From contig OW051469.1 in the NCBI GenBank assembly GCA_932521025.1, positions 2,802,398-2,866,397 on the forward strand: 64,000 bases of DNA. The letters are read 5' to 3'. The notes under the pieces are model-generated. The model worked only from the letters and a program-made list of their open reading frames with translations. It ran no database searches and had not been told where the DNA came from. Shown piece by piece: positions 56,517-64,000 of the stretch. A program made the translations under genes and the position numbers. Each line of letters opens with the position of its first letter. Position 1 is the first letter of the stretch. Source of the stretch: Oscheius onirici. Its lineage: Eukaryota; Nematoda; Chromadorea; Rhabditida; Rhabditidae.

Positions 56517-59209
56517 CAAGGTGCCGACGAGAAGGATAACAGCCGAATTCCGGAACGATACGTGCAATAGTCAATTTTCAAAGCGCGTTCGGTAAGAACC
56601 CCATCTTGCGAGCCAACTGTAATCACACTAGAAGACTGTTGTAAAATGTTTATTCTTTTCGTTTGGAACTTTGGAATTTTTTGTGCCCTAGCAAGGGAAG
56701 TGCGTTCAGGAGTTTCATGACGAGTAAGCATGGACACCGGGCCCTCTCTTATTTGTGCGCACTGCTGGACCCGGTGCCCATGCCTAATGACGAGAAAATT
56801 GTCATTCGATAGCCTATAGCATGAGGATCAAGGTGTACGTAAGTGGTCAAGGCCATCAGTTTTCATTCTTCCTGAGACTCCGAGTTCGAGCTGGACTTTA
56901 AAAGGTTGGAAAAACCTGTTACTCTTTTTGATCCAGTCCTTACTTACTGTGAAAGTATCGGAGCCCCTCCCCCCAAACAAATTGTTATGTTTTGGTCATC
57001 GTGCCGCTGTGACCATAAACGCCGCGGATTAAGGAGCCGTTTATAGTAGCCGCAACAGATCTTCCGTCTCTCTCTCTCTCTCTCTGTCGAAAATTCCTCA
57101 TCAGAGTACATCTAGCCTCCTTGTCGGTCATTTCAAGGTCTTCTTCCCTGTTGAAATATCAGCGTGTGCTTGCAGCGATTTGTTTCGGGGGCGGTGTCCT
57201 TCTGAGAGAGTAACTGGGTCAACTGGAAGACCTTGACTCTCCCGTGGGGCAGCCTTGCGCTCCTTACACTACTTATCCCTCGTCTTTTCAGAGTCTTATC
57301 TCTGTCGCCTTTTTCAACAAACTTTCAGTTCCGGTATACTACTTTAGTACCCTCGGGCGATAATTACTCTAACCTCCACCGAATTGTGTCGCCTCCCTTT
57401 CTGGGATTTGGACCGAAGTAGTCCAGTAATTTCAACCCTTACTTTCATCATTTGCCCCCGAGATTTCTAGCCAAAATTTGAAGTGATTATTGACCTAATC
57501 AGGACAGTGCGATCGAATTTTTTGTTTTTTTTTTGAGGTCAAGAGGAAAAGGGGAGAGCTATTGAACTAGAACAAGACATTTTTGTTTTTGGCTCCACAT
57601 TTCGTAAAAGACAAGGAGGTGGACTAACAGTTCTATTTCGTAGCGATGACGTGAATTTTTCATATTTCCAGTTACGCTTGACTCCGTTCGCGCGGGAACG
57701 GTTTGAACACAGTTACGAAAACAAAAAATTGTCTACACAGCTTCGGAGGCCTAATTGAAAGTATGTCATGTGAATGTTTAACACTTCATGTTCTGAGTTA
57801 GTAATTTTAATCGCTCAAAAGAAACTGTATCAAACTGACCAAATAGTACAGTCTTTATTCCAGAATTTTCTTATGTTCTCTAGTCCTCTAGTTTCCATCC
57901 AATTGCAGTTTCTGGTCACAATTCGTTTCTGAACTTCTCAGGACACTGTCTATCGAGTCTACCTTACTTTGCTGTGACAATGACTCTTAAAAATAAGAAG
58001 CTTACTCAGTCTTTAACACTCAGTCGAGCTCCTCCTAGTGATTCAGACCAGAGTCTTACTCTGTGTCAGTCTCTCAGTCAAGCTTGTCCCTATGACTCAG
58101 AACATCACTATTTTCCTAGAACCTTTTCAGAACAATTTCTAGACCTGAAAATGTCCCTCGGGGGCAAATGATGAAACGGAAAATGTAGGGCCGAGATCGG
58201 TGAATCATCAGTTTCTTGACCATGACTCTCTCTTTCCCTCGAAAGCAAGAGTCTACAGGAGAAAGTCTCCGGATCTGTCTCTAGATTAGCGCGTAGCTTT
58301 TTGTTACCTCCAAAAATGACTTATCGCGAGATTGGATCTGTCCTCTCTCTCCGGACTCCCGAATATGACTTTCTCCTCCTGTCCTTAACCACTCCTCCTT
58401 GGGCTATCTGTCCTTCCCCGCAAAGTGCTCTCCTCTGGACAGCAACCTAATGGGTTACAGCACAAAAAGAAGAAAAAGGAACTGGCTGACCGAGTCGGAC
58501 AGCCTGACCCAAATAGCAGCTACTCGTCTTTTCTGCGTGTGTCTGTTGGCTTCGCGCGACCGGCAGGATTAGCTATTTTGAAGCCAGAGAGGTCCGGCTG
58601 TCTCTTTTTCAATCCCTGTCCCTCAGGCATCAGCTGTTCCACTCTCTGTCTTTCTGTCCCTCTGTCTCTTAGTCTCTGAACTTCCCCCCCCCCCTCATGC
58701 TAACAACAGCATTCACAGCTCTCTCAATTGCCACTCATGCTTGTAACTGAGAATGTCTTTTCTTCCCCGTTCTCGAGGCCTCTTCCCGTGCCCGAGGTCG
58801 AGGTCTTTGCAAGCGTTTATCTCGGTTTTATCTGACCGCCGACCTTCTTGCGCAACTCCGGCTCCCACTCCGAGGCTAGTCCAGTTCCCCAAATCCTCTC
58901 CTTCTTGACAGCAATTTGGGTGTCAATCAGAGAGTCTTTGTTACTTTTTGACGGAGAGAAGCAGGTCCGAGAGGGGAATCTATTTTCCTGTCTGTCTTCT
59001 TCTCTGTTTCTCTGTCTCAGTCTCTCATTGCCAAATTCTCTGACTCTCATACTGTCTGACTCTCTGTCTCACCGTTTCCAGCACAATTTTCACCGAATCT
59101 CTACACGCACTTATGCATTCCTCCCCTTTCTCCATTGTAAACATCCTGAGGCTGAAATCCTCTCCCTCTCTTAACCTGTTCCCACTCTTCAAAACACTCT
59201 TTCAGCCCC
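56517..59209. other. Intergenic; no gene seen
   Basis: No exon chain on either strand. It contains CT/GA-rich tracts (57066-57087, 58640-58680, 59000-59080) and one hairpin at 56725-56786. The stretch just before 59210 is pyrimidine-rich and ends in TTTCAGCCCC before the ATG, so the leader of the next gene is probably spliced. Confidence 0.45.
56725..56786. repeat. GC-rich hairpin with flanking direct repeat
   Basis: AAGCATGGACACCGGG pairs with CCCGGTGCCCATGCCT across a 28-nt loop, about 16 bp with one or two mismatches. TGACGAG occurs on both sides (ends at 56724, starts at 56788). Either a very small inserted foldback or a structured RNA. Confidence 0.5.
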
Positions 59210-62200
59210 ATGAGGATATTATTGCTGCTGCTTTTGGCAGCAGTAGCAGCACAGGCTCATGTCCGACTCTCATTCCCGCCGGCTCGATCACCGGCTCTGG
59301 ACTATTTCAGTTCCAAGAGGAGCACAGCCCCCTGCGGAGTACCGAAAGCGGCTCTGGGAAAAGGTGTGCGGACGTTCTTCCAGTCCGGATCAGTGACAGA
59401 AGTCGAATGGTTTACCGCGGTGCCGCACAAGGTACGTTTCGTCTCTCTAATTACGGTCTTATCTGCCGACCCGAGATGACCCCCAGAACTCTTTTGGTCA
59501 GTCGACGTTGATTGATACCGACTAGATGATATAGAAAAGACTAGAGAGTTTTTAGGGCGCGATAAGACTGGAAGTACTGGATGAGATGGACAAGCCTATT
59601 GCGATTTTCACGAGCTTCCAGGATCCTTATAATGTCTCGTGAGTTGGAGACAGAGACAGAGACAGAAGTTTTCAGTCAAACTTCAAAGAGGGTAGAACTT
59701 CCCGAAGGATTCGAGTGCGCAAACTGTGCCTTCCGCTTGACTCATCAAGCTACAGAGTACGGAAACGACTACGAATTCTACACCTGTGCCGATGTTACCA
59801 TTCTTAAAGGTTAGTACGAAGATAATCACATCTGCCTAATGCATGAGTACGAAAACTGGTATGCGCGCGAAAGAGTCGGTCAATGGCAGACGTGACCTAT
59901 GAGTTTGATCGCCTGCTGGGAGGCTCCTGTACTCATTCGAAAACATGTGTATGGATCGAAAAAAAAAACCTCTGTGGCTAATGCGTTTTTTTGTGAAGAT
60001 CCTCGCCGGACAAGATCTGGGTCAGAGAGAGCGTCTTGTCTTTCCCGCCTCGTTCACTTTTACACAGACGGAAACGGAGCCAGTTGACCGGAAAATCTAT
60101 GGGTTTTTCTTTCAGCGCTGCCGGACGGTGACTCATGCCTGAATGGCGGAAAGAGAGTACAAGGCAGCTGCAAATGTCACGCTGGATTCTCTGGAAGTCA
60201 CTGTCAACATCACGGTAAGGGTCTCGGTCTCTCCGTCTCATCCCACTCTCAATTTTCCAGAAGAATGTCTAACCGACGACGACTGCGGACCTCAAGGAAT
60301 CTGCGGAAATGGGGCTGCCGACGAACGTTCCCAATGTTTCTGTCCAAACGGAAGATTCGGGAACAAGTGTGAAACTGGCTCGACCATCTTCCACTCCCTA
60401 GAAGATTTTGATGACTCTCTTTACAACATGAGAGAGGCTCAGGACAATAAAATCTTCTGGAGAATCATCCATGATGAGATTGAAGTCGTTCTACGGTATC
60501 CTGGCAATTCTTGGGCAGCTGTTGGCTGGAAGCCAAAGGACGCCGTCTGTGAGAGTCTCATCCCAGCTTATGGTAAGTGGAGAAACATAGAGACAGATCA
60601 CTTAACCTCTCCCTTTTCAGCTGCCTCCGTCCCCACCACTACCTTAGCCAACAGGAAGGTCTTCTCCAATGCCGTAACCAACGAAACTTTCGGTGGAGCC
60701 GGTGACGACTGTGGTCCAAACGAAGAGTACAGTGAATGTCCAGAGAGTACCCGAGCCTGTGAAGCCAGCTGCGACTGGACCAAGTTCCCAGAGACTACTC
60801 CCAACTGTCCTCGTGCTTGTGGACAGGCCAGGTGTGTCTGCAAGCCCGGCTTTGTCAGGATGACCAATGAGGAAGAAGCTTGTGTTCCTTTCGACTTCTG
60901 TAACAAGGAAGCTACTGAAGAGACCTGTCCTTCGAACTCGACCTGGGCGAAGTGTGGTGTAGCTTGTGAACCCAGTTGCTCCAACATGTACGACCCGTCA
61001 CCCTGTACTACCAGCTGTGACAAGGCTGCTTGCACCTGTGCTGATAACTACGTCCGTCTGAACGGAAAATGCATCTACTGGGGTGACTGTCCAGATGTGG
61101 ACAAGCACTCGACTCATCATGAAGAGACTGCAACTGTTTCTGGACCTCCAGTTACCGTAACCACTGCTCCCAAAGCCGTCTCAGCTTCCACTACCAGTGC
61201 CCCCAAGATCACTACTTGTGCCGTCAATGAGACTGTCAATGAGTGTGGAAAAGCTTGCGAGGCAGACTGTACCACAATCTTCACCCGGTCAGAATGTTCT
61301 GGATGTGGAGAGCCGGCCTGTGCCTGTCTACAGGGCTACGCCAGATCTCCTGCCGGACACTGTGTCTACTGGGGAGACTGCTCCAATGAAACTGGAACTA
61401 CCGTGCCCACAACGACTGTCAGTCCAAAGACTACTCCCAAGAGAGCTCTGAAGCCAAGAGTCGACGGAGACGTCTGTTACGGAGAGTTCCGCTATCCTCC
61501 TGGATGCATAGACTGTGAATACAAACTACTCTGGAACTATTTGGATGACAGCGATGATATTGAATTCTCGCTGGAGACGAAGATGAGCGGAAATGGATGG
61601 ACTGGAGTTGGATTCAATGGCGATGGAACCATGGCTGGAGCTGATCTCCTGATGATCAAGTCCTTCAATGGAAAGCTCTCTCTTCACGACATGAGTAGTG
61701 AGGGTTACGGAGCGCCGAAGGAGGATGACCAACAGGATCTGACGTCTCACGCTGTGGTGAGTGAGAGGGCGAGAATTAGAGAGTCAGAGATAGACAGCGC
61801 GAGACAGATAGACTGAGAGCCTCTGAGTCTCAGAGACTGAAAGACTGAGAGCCAGAGAATCTGATTGTGAGACTGAGAGTATGACAGTGAAAGATTATAA
61901 GAATCAAAGAGTCTGGGAGACAGTAAGTAGAGAGAGACTGAGAACCAGAGACTGAGAGAGGCAAAGACTGAGAAAGTCAGATCCAAAAAAACAACCCTGA
62001 TTACAGATCGGAACTCATGAGAACGGAGTCCTCCGAGCCCAGTTTATTCGTCGCCGAAACACTGGTGACAGTACGGACAAGCAATTTGACACCGAATGCT
62101 GGAAGATGATGTACCCAGTCCATGGAGGAAAGCTTGACCCTGTAAGACTGAATCTTCTCCCAATCTGAATACAATTTTCAGAAGGGCAAAATCTCGATTC

Positions 62201-64000
62201 ATGACGTAACGCCTCTGATTTCCGATCGCCAGGTCTGTATCCGCAGCTGTCACGAGCAGAAGACAACCGAGAAGACCAAGTGCGAGACCGAGTTTCGTTA
62301 TCCGGAAAACTGTCGGGACGAAGAGTGCGAGTACACTGCCAGCTGGAGATATGACAGCAAGACGAAGGATGTCCAGTTCAACATCACATCAAGAAGTATG
62401 GGAAGATGGACTGGAATCGGCTTCTCCAAGTGAGTAAAAAAAGCATTTTTTTGCTTTCCCCGAAGGAAAAGCGTTCCAAAATTTATCCCAACCACTGCTT
62501 TCACAGGGTCGAAAACTGTGAGTTACCTCAAACTAAGATTCTTCCGAATGCTTTCGCGAGAAAGCTAGGGAAGGCCATACACACATGACGAGAAAACACG
62601 GGTGCGAGTTGTCGTTTTGGCATAATGGCTAACACGTTTGCCTAGTAATCAGAGGGTCACTGGTTCGGATCCAAATTCTCCAAAGCATTTTTGCAATTTT
62701 TATTTCTTCCAGAGACGGTCAGATGGCCAATTCTGACGTCTACACGGGATGGGTCTATGACGGAAAGGCTTACGTGACTGACCGTTACGCTTACGGAAGA
62801 CAGTTGCCAGCCATTGATCCAGCCGATCGTCAGGACATTTATGACATTGGAGGAGAGCAAATCAACGACATTCAGGTACAAATCTTCCCGTTTTTTTTAC
62901 AAATAAACCCTTTCCAGAAGATTCGCTTCAGAAGAAAGGTCGCAACCCAGGACAAAATCACAGATCTGCCGCTGGATCAGTGCTACCACTTCCTGTTCCC
63001 AATCGGAGGCGGACGAGTTATTGCCAAGAAGGCCAGTGACTTTAGCAATCCCAAGACCCCAATCGGATATCATGACCTGTACCAGCCAAAGGTCTCCCCT
63101 CACAAAATTTGCATCTGTGATGAGAATGGAGTCAGTTTGGCCAAGAACCAGGAGCCGAGTAGAGTTAGAGCTAGAAGACAGGCTGTTCCTGAACGTAAGT
63201 ATCAGTCAGAGCCATAACTCTTCTTTAGAACACCCGATGGACTGCGCTGACATGGTCGTCGGATCTGTACTGGATGGCAGGGGAAGGGTCAAGGACTTTT
63301 GGTCAACTTCGAAGGTTAGTGACTCTCTGGGAAGGGATCAGAGAGGGGCAGTTGTCTTCCCCCCCCCCCCCCAAATTTGGATTTTGTGGGCGGCGGAGGA
63401 AATCACATTTTTCCGGCTCTCGTTTGCATTTCTCAGCTTTGTCCTAGTGAGCAAAGTTGCAGCCCTGATCAAGCTCTACAACTTTTCAGAACATTGCAAA
63501 ACTTGAAAATGCTACGAAAAATGACTTTTGCCTTGGTTGACAAGTTTTGGCTTTGACTCACTTTTTCACAGTGATTACAGCATATTCACGCTTCACAATG
63601 TTCTGCAAAGCTGTAGAGCTTGATCAGGGCTACCACTGTACTCACTGGGACAAAAAATGCAAACGAGAGCCGGAAAATTTAGATTTCCCCGCCGACCTAA
63701 AGATACCGCCCCATCAGAGAGACAGACAGACAGTTTGACCAGTACAATTTCCAGGCAACTCCCCGTCCGGACTCTTTCTTCGGTGGAGTAGACTCTCTAA
63801 CCTCTGCTGTAGCCTTCAACGCCGATGGTGTGACCACCGTCGCTTTCAGAAGAAAACTCCGTAGTACTGACAAATGGGACCATTCGATTCGTCCCGGACC
63901 AATGACCGTCATTTGGGCGAAGGGAGCCGATCCAGAGAACTACCAGCACACAGTTGGAGAACCTGGTCGCGGCCCGTCCAAGTTCTTCTCCCCCAACGTC
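59210..64000 (+). CDS. Secreted LPMO-like/EGF/TIL/multi-DOMON protein (3' end outside)
   Basis: Exons 59210-59431, 59556-59638, 59676-59809, 60116-60214, 60261-60572, 60621-61756, 62007-62141, 62182-62429, 62713-62875, 62918-63194, 63229-63314, 63755 on; over 1,040 residues so far. Signal peptide of 16 residues, then HVRLSFPPARSPAL, TAVPHKGAIRLEVL and YEFYTCADVTI: like the two-His copper site and end strand of LPMO domains. Then EGF-like (CHAGFSGSHC, CFCPNGRFGNKC), part of a DOMON (GNSWAAVGWKP), three TIL modules with 8-10 Cys each (CPRACGQARCVCKPGF), and at least three DOMON modules (GNGWTGVGFNGDGTMAGADL, GRWTGIGFSKDGQMANSDVY, MTVIWAKGADPENYQH). DOMON binds haem or sugar. Extracellular redox role inferred. 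Confidence 0.8.
62612..62680 (+). repeat. tRNA-like fragment 3
   Basis: A-box-like TGGCATAATGGCTAACACG, loop CTAGTAA (would read Thr, anticodon AGT) and B-box-like GGTTCGGATCC (62662-62672). Acceptor stem does not pair. Located in the DOMON gene intron 62430-62712. Confidence 0.5.
63390..63697. mobile_element. Foldback MITE, about 308 bp
   Basis: CCGGCTCTCGTTTGCATTT mirrored by AAATGCAAACGAGAGCCGG, and GCAGCCCTGATCAAGCTCTA mirrored by TAGAGCTTGATCAGGGCTAC, with GTTCTGCAAAGCTGTAGAGC inside. A C-run (63360 on) borders the left end. It lies in the intron 63315-63754. Confidence 0.8.

Overview
The window looks like nuclear DNA of a nematode. The evidence is the gene content (an unc-52/perlecan locus with nematode-style alternative ends, a class-2 lipase of the lips type, secreted nematode-type proteins) and the gene structure: many exons, introns mostly 33-60 nt ending in TTTCAG, AATAAA sites close to stop codons. 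I cannot name the species. All exon models were made by hand from open frames, splice consensus and phase. Those called firm have exon sums divisible by three.

Layout. 1-148 (-): 5' end of elongation factor 1-alpha. 1416-2204 (-): small Cys-rich secreted protein. 3334-4464 (+): secreted lipase. 6861-7471 (+): small secreted amphipathic protein next to a TIR element. 8649/10341-45295 (+): perlecan, about 35 kb and about 70 exons. It has several candidate 5' ends (8649, 10341, 22832) and three 3' ends (30879, 37893, 45295). Three other genes lie in its introns on the minus strand: a hedgehog acyltransferase-like MBOAT (13846-16016), an unrecognised 241-residue protein (26899-28221), and a small precursor of three KR-separated peptide repeats (41889-42623).

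Just past the perlecan poly(A) site is a palindrome with two 3153-bp arms (45404-48556 and 53364-56516). Each arm carries the same secreted VWA-domain gene. The 4.8-kb spacer holds a minus-strand secreted protein gene (48927-52524). From 59210 to the window end (+) runs a secreted multidomain gene: an N-terminal domain starting with His after signal cleavage (LPMO-like), then EGF-like, TIL and several DOMON domains. A broken copy of one of its exons lies at 53163-53253.

The introns and spacers are rich in short foldback elements (MITE-like), several with visible target duplications, and in tRNA-like fragments. Most of the window encodes extracellular proteins. The perlecan gene would make basement-membrane proteoglycan isoforms differing at both ends. 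The DOMON gene may encode a redox-active secreted enzyme.
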